A stretch of 64,000 nt of DNA from Opitutia bacterium (GCA_003569245.1 BGOM01000019.1:62001-126000), one strand, 5' to 3'. Shown: positions 36,750 to 46,697, numbered from the stretch's first letter. Notes: generated by a model not told the origin, from the sequence alone. Numbers and translations are program-made.

Positions 36750-39543
36750 GGCCACCCTCCTCGCCGTCGTCGGCGGCCTCCCCGGCGCGGCGTTCGCGCA
36801 GGACCTGCCGTCGGCGACCCTCGGCCTCGGCGTGCCGAACCCGCCGGACCGCGGCCCGCGCCAGCGCACGACGCTCGAGCTCGCCGAGGAAGCCCTCGCC
36901 GCGGGCCTGGCCGCGACCGCGGAGGAACTTTTCGTCCAGGCCCGCAAGACGACCGCGGCCGACCGCGGTCGCATCGCGCTCGGCCTGTCCGCCGCCCTCC
37001 TCGAAAGGACCCGGCCGGCGGAAGCCAAGGCCGCCCTGGTCGAAGCGCCGGCGGGCCCGGCGCGCCGGCTCCGCGAGGGCCTGCTCGCCCTGCTCGACGA
37101 CCAGCTGCCCGAGGCGGCCGCCATCGCGAGCGGTCTGGACCCGAACCGCCTGCCTCCCGACGAGGTGGCCTGGGGCTACGCGCTGCGCTGGATGATCGCC
37201 GCGGCCAACGGCGACAACCTCGCCATCAACCTCAACCTCGAGGCGGCCGCGCGGACCGCGACCTCCGAGGAGCAACGGCAGCGGATCGAGATCCTCGGGT
37301 ACCGCGCCCTGGTCTCGGCGGGCAAGGTCGAGGAACGCACCGTGGGGCTGCTGCGAGAGATGACGGCCAACGCGAAGGGCTCGCCGCTCGCCTTCGCCTA
37401 CGCCCGCAACCTCGCGCTAGGCATCGCGCGGCTGCACGACTGGCCCCGGCTACCCGCCGGCGCGCCGGAGACCGAAGCCTTCCGCAAGGAGCGGGAGCGC
37501 GTCCGCGCGGCCCGCCGCGAGGCGACCCGCGCCCTCGCCGACTGCGGCCCGCTCAGCGAGGCCCGGCGGGCCGAGGCCGACCTGCTGGCCGGCCTGATCC
37601 ACGGCACGGACGACCCCGAGGGTCGCCGACTCCTGATGGCCGCGGCCCGCAATGGCGCGAACCCCGCGGTCCGCCTGACCGCGCTGCGCGGGCTGGTCGC
37701 CGCGGCCTTCGAGGCCCCGCTCTCGGAGCGCAAGTCGGTGGCCAACGAGGTCTACGATTTCCTGATGAAGCGCCAAGGCGAGTTCGCCTATGCCTGCCCC
37801 CGCGACCCGAAGGTGCTCGACGCCATCCACCTCGCCCGCGCCCAGCTCATGACCTTGGCCGGCAACCGGGAGATCGCCCGCCAGGCGGCCGCGGACCTCC
37901 TCCGCGACGTCCCGGCGAGCCCGTTGGCCCGCGAGGCCCACCGGACGCTGGCGCTGGCCTACTGGGGCGAAGGCTCCTACCGGCTGGCCGCGGAGACCCT
38001 GGGTCGCTTGCGCGACCTCACCACCGCCCCCGCGGAACGCGACACCCTCGCCGTGCTGGCGGCCGACTGCCTCTTCCTGGCGGGAGATTTCGTGCTCGCG
38101 GAGAAGGCCTACGCCGCGGCGCAGGCGGAGTCCGGCGACCCTCGCCTGGCCGGGGACGCCTGCTACCAACGCGTGCTCAGCGTCCTCGCCCAAGGCAAGG
38201 AGGCCGCCCTGCGCGACCGCGCCGCCGGCATCATCGAAGCCTCCGCCCGCGGCGTCCGCGCCCCGGAACTCGCGATCACCTGGCGCAACACCTGGAACGT
38301 GATCGACGACGCGCGCCAGGCGCTCCGTCCCGCGGAAGCCGACCAGCTCGTGACGCGCCTCGCGCCTTTCATCGCCAGCGCCGCCGACGACCCCGCCTTC
38401 GGCCTGCGCTTCGCCTGGCTGAAGGCGCTCGTCGCGCTGGGCAACGGTCAGGCGACGGTCACGGCGCGCCTCGCCGACGAGATCGCCGGCCGGCTCGACC
38501 GCCTGGAAGCCGGAGCCGACACCGCCGCCCTCCGCGAACTGCGCGGCCAGGTGCCGGAGCTGCGCGGCCACCTCGCGTTGCTGCGCGCGCGCACCTTCCT
38601 CGGGCAGGACGCCGCGAAGGGGCGCGAGGAGTTCCGCAAGCTGCGCCAGAGCCAGCCCGAAAGCCCCGCCGCGGCCGCGTCTTTCCTGGCCGAAGGGCGC
38701 TTCCTCGCGGGTCGCGAGGAGCACGCCGAAGCCCAGGCGCTCTTCACCCGGCTGGGCAAGGATTTCGCGGGCAAACCGGGCCTGGCCGATTTCGCGGCGC
38801 TCGGGCTCTATGAGGCCGCCGAACAGGCGGTCCAGCAGTCGCCCGCCGAGGGCGAGGCGAAGCTGAAGGAGGCCGTCGAACTGCTCGAGCTGTTCGCCGA
38901 ACAGCACGGCCGCCACCCGCTGATCGTCCGCGTGACGCTGCGGCGCGCCGAGCTGCTCCGCGCCCTCGGCCTCTTCGATAATTCCTACAAGATCCTCGAC
39001 GACCTCATCCGCGCCCACGCCGACGACCCCGCGCGACCGCAGGCCGAGATGGCGCGCGCCGACTCGCTGCTCGGCCGCTCGGAACTGAACCGCGACCGCG
39101 TGGGCCAGCTCGACCGGCAACGCATCGGGCTCGCCGTCGCCGCCTACCAACGCGTCTGCGACGCCTACGCCAAGGACCCCGACACGGCCGCCGAGGCCCG
39201 CTACAAGCTCGCCCTGTCCTTGCTGGAGCGGACCGGGACGGAGACCGGCGTGGACGCGGCCGCCTCGCTGCGCGAGGCGCGCGCCAACCTCGTCGGCGTG
39301 CTGGGACCCTTGCGCGCCGGCACCGCGACCGCCCCGGAATTCAGCCGCGGAGGCCGGATCTGGCTCGCCCGCGCCATCCTGCTCCTCGGGCAGATCTGGG
39401 AGAAGGAAGGCAACGTCGCCGAGGCCATCGCGGCCTACCAGCTGATCCCCGAACTTAACCGCGGGCTGAAGCCGGGCGAAGCCCGGTTGCCGGGCCAGGC
39501 CGCCGCCGAAAGCAAACTTGCGACGCTCCGCCGCCCCAAATAA
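36733..39543 (+). CDS. large exported TPR-repeat protein
   Basis: A 936-residue protein with a signal peptide (about residues 1-21, ending AAFAQ). Nearly all of the rest is Ala/Leu/Arg-rich alpha-helical repeat of the TPR type, for example 'EVAWGYALRWMIAAANGDNLAI', 'PLAREAHRTLALAYWGEGSY' and 'PDTAAEARYKLALSLLERTG'. No catalytic motif is seen. It is followed 9 bases later by ExbB-like and ExbD-like genes, an arrangement seen for periplasmic TPR scaffolds linked to proton-motive-force motors. A start at TTG 36742, just past the hairpin, would also keep the signal peptide. Its partner and cargo are unknown. Confidence 0.75.
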   Translation: MPRLFLATLLAVVGGLPGAAFAQDLPSATLGLGVPNPPDRGPRQRTTLELAEEALAAGLAATAEELFVQARKTTAADRGRIALGLSAALLERTRPAEAKAALVEAPAGPARRLREGLLALLDDQLPEAAAIASGLDPNRLPPDEVAWGYALRWMIAAANGDNLAINLNLEAAARTATSEEQRQRIEILGYRALVSAGKVEERTVGLLREMTANAKGSPLAFAYARNLALGIARLHDWPRLPAGAPETEAFRKERERVRAARREATRALADCGPLSEARRAEADLLAGLIHGTDDPEGRRLLMAAARNGANPAVRLTALRGLVAAAFEAPLSERKSVANEVYDFLMKRQGEFAYACPRDPKVLDAIHLARAQLMTLAGNREIARQAAADLLRDVPASPLAREAHRTLALAYWGEGSYRLAAETLGRLRDLTTAPAERDTLAVLAADCLFLAGDFVLAEKAYAAAQAESGDPRLAGDACYQRVLSVLAQGKEAALRDRAAGIIEASARGVRAPELAITWRNTWNVIDDARQALRPAEADQLVTRLAPFIASAADDPAFGLRFAWLKALVALGNGQATVTARLADEIAGRLDRLEAGADTAALRELRGQVPELRGHLALLRARTFLGQDAAKGREEFRKLRQSQPESPAAAASFLAEGRFLAGREEHAEAQALFTRLGKDFAGKPGLADFAALGLYEAAEQAVQQSPAEGEAKLKEAVELLELFAEQHGRHPLIVRVTLRRAELLRALGLFDNSYKILDDLIRAHADDPARPQAEMARADSLLGRSELNRDRVGQLDRQRIGLAVAAYQRVCDAYAKDPDTAAEARYKLALSLLERTGTETGVDAAASLREARANLVGVLGPLRAGTATAPEFSRGGRIWLARAILLLGQIWEKEGNVAEAIAAYQLIPELNRGLKPGEARLPGQAAAESKLATLRRPK

Positions 39544-39552
39544 GACCCCGCC

Positions 39553-40194
39553 ATGACCACCTGCGCCTTCTCCTTCCCCTTCGACGCCGGCCCGTTCGCC
39601 TGGCTGCTGCTGGTCCTGGCCTTCCTGGTCCTGGTGTTCGTGGTGGAGCGCTCCCTCTTCCTGCACCGCGGCCTCGTGCTCTCGTCCGACTTCATCGACG
39701 GGGTGCGCAACAACCTGCTGGCCGGCCGACCGCTCGAGGCGCTCGCCGCCTGCGAGGAGTCGCCAGGGCCCATCCCGCGGGTGGTCAAGGCCGCCCTCCT
39801 CCGCTCGGGCCAAGGCGAGGAGGCCATGCGCGCCGCCGCCACCGAAGCCGCCCTGCTCGAACTCCCGGTGCTGGAACGCCGCCTCGGTTCGATCGCCGCG
39901 ATCGGCCGGGTCGCCCCGTTGCTCGGCCTGGCGGGCGGCGTGCTGTCCGGCTACGGCATCGTGACCGCCCTGCGCGACGGCAGCCTCTACGCCAGCGGCG
40001 ACGCCATCCTGGGACAGGCCCAGGCGGCCTTGGCGACCGCGGGCTTCGGCCTGCTCATCGCGGCGCTCTGCGCCCTCGCCCACCATTTCCTCGTGGGACG
40101 GGTCCGCTCGATCGTGACCGAGATGGAAGTCGCGGCCCATACCATCATCACGTTCGTCCGCCACGAACTGCCGGCGACGCCGCCGAAGGCCTGA
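39553..40194 (+). CDS. MotA/TolQ/ExbB-family proton channel subunit
   Basis: A 213-residue inner-membrane protein. One N-terminal helix ('FAWLLLVLAFLVLVFVVERS') is followed by a cytoplasmic loop and two further helices. The second region, 'IAAIGRVAPLLGLAGGVLSGYGIV', is the ExbB/TolQ signature. The third is 'AALATAGFGLLIAALCALAHHFL'. These proteins form the pentameric stator that couples proton flow to envelope work. It sits between the TPR protein and an ExbD-like protein (1-base gap), so the three are probably one complex. Confidence 0.85.
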   Translation: MTTCAFSFPFDAGPFAWLLLVLAFLVLVFVVERSLFLHRGLVLSSDFIDGVRNNLLAGRPLEALAACEESPGPIPRVVKAALLRSGQGEEAMRAAATEAALLELPVLERRLGSIAAIGRVAPLLGLAGGVLSGYGIVTALRDGSLYASGDAILGQAQAALATAGFGLLIAALCALAHHFLVGRVRSIVTEMEVAAHTIITFVRHELPATPPKA

Positions 40195-40195
40195 G

Positions 40196-40669
40196 ATGCG
40201 CACCCCTCTCGGAGTTCTCGCGAAGGTCCGCCCCGCGGAGCAAGGCCTCGACCTGGCCCCGCTGGCCCTCGCCGGCCTGGCGCTGGCGTTGGTCTGGACC
40301 TTGGTCGCGCACTTCGCCCTGACCGCCGGCACCGCCGTCGCGTTCGATGAACGCGTGGTCGCGTTCGCCCGCCGGACCCAGGTGCCCCGCAACGCGGAGC
40401 CCGACCTCGCCCGCACCGCCCTCGCCGTCACCTTGGTCTCGGCGCGCGGCACCGGCATCTATGTCGTGGCCGGACGAGTCATCGACCGGACGGGCCTGCG
40501 CAAGGAGCTCAGCCGCGTGGCCGCCACCGGCGGACGCGACCGGCCGGTCCTGGTCAAGGCCGACGCCGCGCTGACGATGCAGGCCTTCGTGGAACTCTGC
40601 GCGCTGGTCCGCGAGGCCGGGTTCCCGGGCGTGCTGATCGCCACCGAGGAGCCCCGGGGCGAACGTTGA
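40196..40669 (+). CDS. ExbD/TolR-like protein lacking the usual transmembrane aspartate
   Basis: A 157-residue protein with a short cytoplasmic N-terminus, one membrane helix (about 19-45), and a periplasmic domain ending 'PVLVKADAALTMQAFVELCALVREAGFPG', which is like the ExbD/TolR C-terminal domain. In ExbD and TolR the helix starts with a TPL-x-D motif whose Asp carries protons; here the matching stretch reads 'APLALAGLAL', with Ala at the Asp position. Overall similarity is low, so it could be a degenerate or regulatory relative. The stop is 47 bases before uppS. Confidence 0.62.
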   Translation: MRTPLGVLAKVRPAEQGLDLAPLALAGLALALVWTLVAHFALTAGTAVAFDERVVAFARRTQVPRNAEPDLARTALAVTLVSARGTGIYVVAGRVIDRTGLRKELSRVAATGGRDRPVLVKADAALTMQAFVELCALVREAGFPGVLIATEEPRGER

Positions 40670-40676
40670 TTCGCGA

Positions 40677-40706
40677 TTGCCACGGGCGGTGAGGCGGGGG
40701 CAATCT
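40677..40706 (+). promoter_or_regulatory. putative promoter of uppS-cdsA-miaA
   Basis: TTGCCA (40677-40682), 18 bases, then CAATCT (40701-40706). It ends 10 bases before the GTG start of uppS, implying a nearly leaderless transcript. Confidence 0.45.
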
Positions 40707-40716
40707 GCCCGCTCCC

Positions 40717-41472
40717 GTGCCCGCCCCCGACGACCAGCGCCCCACCGACCTCCCCCGCCACGTGGGGATCATCATGGATGGGAACGGCCGCTGGGCCGCC
40801 GCGCGCGGCCTGCCTCGGCTGGAAGGCCATCGCCGGGGGGCCGAGCGCCTGATCGAGATCGTCGACGACTGCATCGACCTCGGCATCGGCACGCTCACCG
40901 TCTTCGCGTTCTCGGCGGAGAACTGGAAGCGCCCGCCCGAGGAGATCAGCGGCCTCTTCAAGCTCGGCGAGTGGGTGCTGCGCGCGCACCTCGCCCGGCT
41001 CGAGCGGCGCGGCGTGCGCCTCCGCGTGATCGGCGACCTCGCCGCGATGCCGGACTTCGTGCGCCGCCCCCTGGAGGACGCCATCGCGAAGACGCGTGAT
41101 TTCACCGCCTTCCAGCTCGTCGTCGCCCTGAACTACGGCGCCCGCCAGGAGATCGTCGCGGCCGCGCGGCGGCTCGCCGCGGACGTCGCGGCCGGTCGCC
41201 AGGATCCGGCGCAGGTCGACTGGGCCGCGCTCGAGGCCCGCCTGCAGACCGCCGGCCTGCCGGACCCCGACCTCATCATCCGCACCTCGGGCGAACATCG
41301 CCTGAGCAACTTCCTGCTGCTGCAGTCGGCGTACGCGGAGATTGTATTTGCATCGGTGCATTGGCCCGACTTTACCAAGGACCAACTCCGGCTCGCCCTC
41401 GCGGAATACGCGAAGCGTGAGCGCCGTTTCGGCATGACCCCGGAGCAACTCCAAACCCCGCCCCCCGCATGA
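40717..41472 (+). CDS. uppS: isoprenyl (undecaprenyl) diphosphate synthase
   Basis: A 251-residue cis-prenyltransferase that makes the C55 lipid carrier for peptidoglycan and polysaccharide export. 'IIMDGNGRWAAARGL' holds the catalytic Asp and the diphosphate site. 'GHRRGAERLIEI', 'FAFSAENWKRP' and 'PDLIIRTSGEHRLSNFLL' are the remaining signature regions. The GTG start matches the family N-terminus. The stop overlaps cdsA (ATGA). This uppS-cdsA pairing is common across bacteria. Confidence 0.96.
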   Translation: MPAPDDQRPTDLPRHVGIIMDGNGRWAAARGLPRLEGHRRGAERLIEIVDDCIDLGIGTLTVFAFSAENWKRPPEEISGLFKLGEWVLRAHLARLERRGVRLRVIGDLAAMPDFVRRPLEDAIAKTRDFTAFQLVVALNYGARQEIVAAARRLAADVAAGRQDPAQVDWAALEARLQTAGLPDPDLIIRTSGEHRLSNFLLLQSAYAEIVFASVHWPDFTKDQLRLALAEYAKRERRFGMTPEQLQTPPPA

Positions 41473-42353
41473 AAGACCGCGCCCTGAGCACCCTCGGCCT
41501 GTGGGTGGTCGTCGGCCTGGTGATCTGGGTCGGCGGGTTCTTCTCGGTGGCGGAGCAAGCGGCCTTCGGCCTGCTCGCCCTGCTCGTCGGCGCGGCGCAG
41601 TACGAGTTCCACCAGCTGGCCGCCCGCATCCCCGGCGTCCCCCGGCCGCGCCCGAGCGGGATCGTGGCGGGCTTCGTGCTGCTCTTCGCGCTCTTCTTCC
41701 TGGCGAACGAACGCGCCCGGGCCAACACGGCCCTCACCCTCGGCGCCCTGCTCTTCGGGCTCCACCTGCTCGCGTTGCTGCGGCGCCCCGGCGAAGTCCC
41801 GGCGCTCCTCCGCCGCTTCCCCACCCTCTACGGTTTCGCCTACATCCCGTTCATGCTCGCCTCGCTGGTGGCGATCGCCCGGATGGAGGACGGCCAGCTG
41901 CTGAGCCGCCAGCCCATCGGGCTTTATTACGTCATCTGGGTGGTGGTCGCGACCAAGTTCACCGACGTCGGCGGCCTGCTCATCGGCGTGCCGTTCGGCC
42001 GCCATAAGATCGCCCCGAGCATCAGCCCGGCCAAGAGCTGGGAGGGCTGCGCGGGCGGGCTCGCTTTTTCCGCCGCCGCCTCGGCCCTCTTCGCCTGGAT
42101 CTGCGTCGGCCCGCTCGGCCTGCCGTTCATGACGCCTGCGAAGGCCGCCCTCATGGCGCTCCCGCTCGCGCTGCTGAGCATCCCCTCCGACCTGGCCGAA
42201 TCCGTCTTCAAGCGGCTGGCCGGGGCGAAGGATTCCGGCGCCACCATCCCGGGCATCGGCGGCGCGCTCGACCTCATCGACAGCCTCGTGCTGACCGCGC
42301 CGACCGCGCTCGTCCTCCTCTCGTACGGCCTCGATTGGGCGAAGCGGGCCTGA
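41469..42353 (+). CDS. cdsA: phosphatidate cytidylyltransferase
   Basis: A 294-residue polytopic membrane enzyme that makes CDP-diacylglycerol from phosphatidate and CTP. The C-terminal signature is clear: 'SPAKSWEGCAGG', then 'SDLAESVFKRLAGAKDSG' followed by 'IPGIGGALDLIDSL'. The usual HGG-x-x-D-R is replaced by IGGALDL, a mild variation. About eight hydrophobic segments are present. It overlaps uppS (ATGA) and miaA (TGATG), so the three genes are translationally linked. With plsY and the Aas-like fusion it gives the window three phospholipid-synthesis genes. Confidence 0.94.
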   Translation: MKDRALSTLGLWVVVGLVIWVGGFFSVAEQAAFGLLALLVGAAQYEFHQLAARIPGVPRPRPSGIVAGFVLLFALFFLANERARANTALTLGALLFGLHLLALLRRPGEVPALLRRFPTLYGFAYIPFMLASLVAIARMEDGQLLSRQPIGLYYVIWVVVATKFTDVGGLLIGVPFGRHKIAPSISPAKSWEGCAGGLAFSAAASALFAWICVGPLGLPFMTPAKAALMALPLALLSIPSDLAESVFKRLAGAKDSGATIPGIGGALDLIDSLVLTAPTALVLLSYGLDWAKRA

Positions 42354-43246
42354 TGGCGGAGGCGCCCGCGATCCATGTCCTGACCGGCCCGACGGCGGTC
42401 GGCAAGACCGAGGCCGCCCTCGTCTGGGCGGAGCAGAATAACGCGGAGATCCTCTCCTGCGATTCGGTCTGCGTCTATCGGGGCATGGATATCGGCTCGG
42501 CCAAGCCGACCGCCGCGCAGCAGGCACGGGTGCGGCACCACGGGCTCGACCTCGTGGCGCCGACGGAACGTTACTCGGTCGTGCAGTTCGTGACGATGGC
42601 GCAGGCGGCGCTCGCCGACGCCCAAGGCCGCGGCAAACGCCTCCTCGTGACCGGCGGCAGCGGCTTCTACCTCGCGGCGTTCTTCGGCCCGGTGTCCGAT
42701 GACCAACCCATCGGCGAGGCGGTCATCGAGGCGTCGCGCGCGCTCCAGGCGCGCGGACTGGAGGCGATGCTCACGGCCCTGCGCGAACTTGAAGGGACGA
42801 CGACCCTGCCCGCCTGGTTGGATACCCGGAACCCGATCCGCGTGCTCAAGGCCTTGGAACGGAGGATGGCCTCCGGCCGACCGCTCGAAGCGCTGCGGGA
42901 GGAGTTCCTCCGGCGCCGCGGGCCGTTTGCCGACCACCCGGTGACCTTCGACCTGCTGGAACGTCCGGACCGCGACCTACGGACCCGCATCGCCCGACGA
43001 ACCGACGAGATGCTGGGTAGCGGCTTGATCGAGGAAGCCGAGCGATTGCTGGCCCTGAACCTGGACCCGGAACTGGCCTCCGCCCGGGCGGTGGGCTACC
43101 GGGCGACCATGGACTGGCTCGCCGAGGGCAGGCAGGTCGCCTTGGAGGGACTCGCGGAACGCATCAACCTGGACACATGGGCACTGGTCCGGAAACAGCG
43201 TAAGTGGTTCCGCCGGCTAGGCTTGACCCCGAATCTCGGGGAATAA
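42353..43246 (+). CDS. miaA: tRNA dimethylallyltransferase
   Basis: A 297-residue enzyme that adds a dimethylallyl group to A37 of tRNAs reading UNN codons. 'LTGPTAVGKTEAAL' is the P-loop, 'LSCDSVCVYRGMDIGSAKP' the DSxxxY tRNA/prenyl site, and 'VTGGSGFYLAAF' and 'LVRKQRKWFRRL' are conserved. The ATG overlapping the cdsA stop is chosen because the protein then starts just ahead of the P-loop. A longer form from 42335 is possible but would overlap cdsA further. A terminator hairpin follows. Confidence 0.95.
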   Translation: MAEAPAIHVLTGPTAVGKTEAALVWAEQNNAEILSCDSVCVYRGMDIGSAKPTAAQQARVRHHGLDLVAPTERYSVVQFVTMAQAALADAQGRGKRLLVTGGSGFYLAAFFGPVSDDQPIGEAVIEASRALQARGLEAMLTALRELEGTTTLPAWLDTRNPIRVLKALERRMASGRPLEALREEFLRRRGPFADHPVTFDLLERPDRDLRTRIARRTDEMLGSGLIEEAERLLALNLDPELASARAVGYRATMDWLAEGRQVALEGLAERINLDTWALVRKQRKWFRRLGLTPNLGE

Positions 43247-43282
43247 GCCCTTTTCTGAGCGTCGAGGGGGATTAAGTACGGG

Positions 43283-43307
43283 AAAAATGGCCTTCTTTGC
43301 CATTTTT
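43283..43307 (+). terminator. intrinsic terminator after miaA
   Basis: A 9-bp perfect stem AAAAATGGC / GCCATTTTT with a 7-base loop; the arm itself supplies the T5 tail. It could work in both directions. Confidence 0.75.
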
Positions 43308-43377
43308 CAAGCCTACGGCCTTGCTCTGGATAGTTTTATGCCCTTTTTTAGAGGTCCACCCTCACCCCACCTCCCCC

Positions 43378-43863
43378 ATGCCCCTCAAACTCGGCCAGCC
43401 CCTCCCTGAAATCACGCTGAAGCAGAAGACCGAAGCCGGCCTCGTCGACGTCAACCTGCGCCGCAACGTCGGCAAGGGCAAGACCGTCATCCTCTTCGTC
43501 CCGCTCGCCTTCACCGGCGTCTGCACCGACGAGCTCTGCAAGGTCACCGGCCTCCTCGACGAGTACAAGAAGCTGGGCGCCGACGTCATCGCGATCTCCG
43601 TCGACAGCCCCTTCGCCCAGGAAGCGTGGGCCAAGTCCGCCAGCATCGGCGTGACCCTCGCCTCCGACTTCAACCGCGTGGCGGTCAAGGCCTTCAAGGT
43701 CAAGGACACCCGCGTGATCCCCGAGAAGACCGGCCTCCTCAACGTCGCCAAGCGCTCCGTCTTCGTGGCCGACAAGAACGGTCTCGTCGTGCACTCCGAG
43801 GTCAAGCGTGACCCGAGCTCGATGCCGAACTTCGCCAAGATCAAGAAGGCCGTCGAAGCCTGA
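43378..43863 (+). CDS. peroxiredoxin (AhpC/TSA, one-cysteine or AhpE-like)
   Basis: A 161-residue cytoplasmic thiol peroxidase. 'VPLAFTGVCTDELCKV' holds the peroxidatic Cys in the P-x3-T-x2-C-T context, with a second Cys five residues later. 'DVIAISVDSPFAQEAWA' and 'RSVFVADKNGLVVHSEV' complete the thioredoxin fold. No signal peptide is present. The frame is open upstream, but this ATG gives the family N-terminus. It lies between two terminators, so it is a single-gene unit. It should reduce hydrogen peroxide or organic peroxides; the reductant is unknown. Confidence 0.9.
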   Translation: MPLKLGQPLPEITLKQKTEAGLVDVNLRRNVGKGKTVILFVPLAFTGVCTDELCKVTGLLDEYKKLGADVIAISVDSPFAQEAWAKSASIGVTLASDFNRVAVKAFKVKDTRVIPEKTGLLNVAKRSVFVADKNGLVVHSEVKRDPSSMPNFAKIKKAVEA

Positions 43864-43885
43864 GCCCTTAATACCCTCACCTTCG

Positions 43886-43924
43886 AAGGCGGTCGGGCTT
43901 GCCCCGGCCGCCTTCTTTGCTTTT
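43886..43924 (+). terminator. intrinsic terminator after the peroxiredoxin gene
   Basis: A 12-pair stem (AAGGCGGTCGGG / CCCGGCCGCCTT, one G-T) with a 5-base loop is followed by CTTTGCTTTT. It starts 22 bases after the stop. Confidence 0.8.
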
Positions 43925-43979
43925 GGCTACCTGACCGCCCGGCCGCGCCGGACACCCTCGCTTTCACCCACCTAACTCC

Positions 43980-46675
43980 ATGGCCCACCACGACCCGTTC
44001 AAAGCCCTTCGCCCCTTCTCCGCCGGCGGCCGATCCGGCCAGCTCTACTCCCTGCCCGCCCTCGAGCAGGCCGGCCTCGGGCAGATCTCCCGCCTCCCCG
44101 TCTCCGTACGCCTCGTGCTGGAGTCCGTGCTGCGCAACTGCGACGGCGTCGCCGTGACCGAGCAGGACGTCCGGACCCTCGCCCACTGGAACGCCGCCAA
44201 GCCGGTCGACACCGAGATCCCTTCGTCGTCGCGCGCATCGTCCTGCAGGACTTCACCGGCGTGCCGCTGCTCGTCGACCTCGCCGCCATGCGCGAGGCCG
44301 TCGCCAAGCTCGGCAAGGATAGCGCCGTGATCGAGCCGCTCGTCCCCGTCGACCTCGTCGTCGACCACTCCGTGCAGGTCGACCGCGCCGGTACCGCCAA
44401 CGCCTTCCTCGAGAACCTCCGCCAGGAGTTCGGCCGCAACACCGAGCGCTACGAGTTCCTCAAGTGGGGCATGCAGGCCTTCAAGACCTTCGGCGTCGTC
44501 CCGCCCGCCATCGGCATCGTCCACCAGGTCAACCTGGAATACCTCGCCAAGCTCGTCTTCGAGAAGGAAGGCGTCTTCTACCCCGACACCCTCGTCGGCA
44601 CCGACTCGCACACGACCATGATCAACGGCATCGGCGTCGTCGGCTGGGGCGTGGGCGGCATCGAGGCCGAGGCCGGCATGCTCGGCCAGCCCGTCTACTT
44701 CCAGACCCCCGAGGTCATCGGCGTCAACCTCACCGGCCGCCTCCGCGAAGGCGTCACCGCCACCGACCTCACGCTCCGCCTCACCGAGATCCTCCGCAAG
44801 GCCAAGGTCGTCGGCAAGTTCGTCGAGTTCTACGGCGAAGGCACCGAGGCCCTCTCGCTCGCCGACCGCGCCACCATCGCCAACATGGCCCCGGAATACG
44901 GCGCCACCATGGGCTTCTTCCCGGTCGACGACAAGTCGCTCGACTACCTCCGCCAGACGGGCCGCGACGAGTCCCACGTGGCCCTCGTCCGCGAGTACTA
45001 CCGGGCCCAGGGCCTCTTCGGCATCCCGAAGGCCGGCAGCATCGACTACACCCAGACCATCGACCTCGACATCGGCACCGTCGTCCCCTGCGTGTCCGGC
45101 CCGAAGCGCCCGCAGGACCGCATCGATCTGCCGAAGATCAAGGACACCTTCAACACGCTCTTCACCGCGCCGAAGGACAAGAACGGCTTCGGCAAGGCCG
45201 CGGCCGACCGCGCCGCCGCCGCCCCCGTGGGCGCGACCGGCCGCTCGCTCAAGCACGCCGACGTCGTGATCGCCGCGATCACCTCCTGCACGAACACCTC
45301 CAACCCCTCCGTCATGGTCGCCGCCGGCCTCGTCGCCAAGAAGGCCGTCGAGAAGGGCCTGAAGGTGAACCCGAACGTCAAGTGCTCGCTGGCTCCCGGC
45401 TCCCGCGTCGTCACCGATTACCTGAACGAGATCCAGCTCTCCGGCTACCTTGACCAGCTCGGCTTCAACCTCGTCGGCTACGGCTGCACGACCTGCATCG
45501 GCAACTCCGGCCCCCTTGACGCCGACATCGAAGGCGCGATCAAGGCCGGCGACCTCGTCACGGCTTCCGTGCTCTCCGGCAACCGCAACTTCGAGGCCCG
45601 CGTCCACGGCGCCGTCCGCTCGAACTTCCTCATGTCCCCGCCCCTCGTGGTCGCCTTCGCCCTCGCCGGCCGCGTCGACCTCGACCTCGACGCCGAGCCG
45701 CTCGGCACGGGCAAGGACGGGAAGCCGGTCTTCCTGAAGGATATCTGGCCCACCCAGGCGGAGATCGCCGACCACGTCGCCCGCGGCCTCAAGCCCGCGA
45801 TGTTCAAGTCGAAGTACGCCCCCGACTCCCTCGCCAACGCCACCGCCGAGTGGAAGGGCGTCCAGGGCGGCACGGGCGCGCGCTTCAGCTGGAAGGAATC
45901 GTCCACCTACATCCAGGAGCCCCCGTTCTTCAAGGGCTTCTCGATGACGCCCCCGCCGGTGCCGTCCCTCGCCAAGCTGCGCCCTCTGGCGCTCCTCGGC
46001 GACTCCGTCACCACCGACCACATCTCGCCCGCGGGCTCGTTCGCCGAGTCCACCCCGGCCGGCAAGTTCCTGCTCGCCGCCGGCGTCACCAAGAAGGACT
46101 TCAACTCCTACGGTTCCCGCCGCGGCAACGACCGCATCATGACGCGCGGCACCTTCGCCAACACCCAGGTGAAGAACAGCATGGCCGACGGCAAGGAAGG
46201 CGGCTTCACCAAGGTCCAGCCCGACGGCAAGATCGAGGCCATCTACGACGCCTGCCAGACCTACGCCCAGCGCGGCGAAGGCATGATCGTCTTCGGCGGC
46301 GTCGACTACGGCATGGGCTCGTCCCGCGACTGGGCCGCGAAGGGTACCGCCCTCCTCGGCGTCAAGGCCGTGGTCGCGCAGTCCTTCGAACGCATCCACC
46401 GCTCCAACCTCATCGGCATGGGCGTGCTGCCCCTCGAGTTCGCCGACGGCAAGAACGCCGCTTCCTACCAGCTCGACGGCACCGAGACCTTCGACCTCGA
46501 AGGCCTCGCCAGCCCGATCAAGCCGAAGACCGCGGTGACCCTCGTCATCCGCCGCGCCAACGGCCAGGTCGACAAGGCCCCGCTCGTCGCCCGCATCGAC
46601 ACGGCGATCGAAGGCGAGTACTACCGCCACGGCGGCATCCTGCCGTACGTGCTGCGCCAGATCCTGAAGAAGTAA
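43980..46675 (+). CDS. acnA: aconitate hydratase A, one frame break
   Basis: About 898 residues when joined; the TCA-cycle enzyme interconverting citrate and isocitrate. '[15 protein letters not shown]' and '[13 protein letters not shown]' hold the three Cys ligands of the 4Fe-4S cluster. '[19 protein letters not shown]' and '[18 protein letters not shown]' are swivel-domain active-site blocks. One base is missing at about 44219-44221, between '..KPVDTEIP' and '[19 protein letters not shown]'. Everything else is intact, so the enzyme is almost certainly functional. It stands alone with a terminator on each side. Confidence 0.95.
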
Positions 46676-46697
46676 GCGCCGCGCACGCGACGTGACC

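Noticed and set aside
31857-40458. Very long - strand open frames (928 and 1002 codons) opposite serA-plsY-hom and the TPR/ExbB genes
   Set aside because: Low-complexity Arg/Ala/Gly/Val-rich translations without domains; the + strand genes explain the region fully.
44045-46630. An 861-codon - strand frame opposite aconitase
   Set aside because: A GC-skew shadow of acnA, with Asp/Glu/Gly/Val-rich sequence of no recognisable family.
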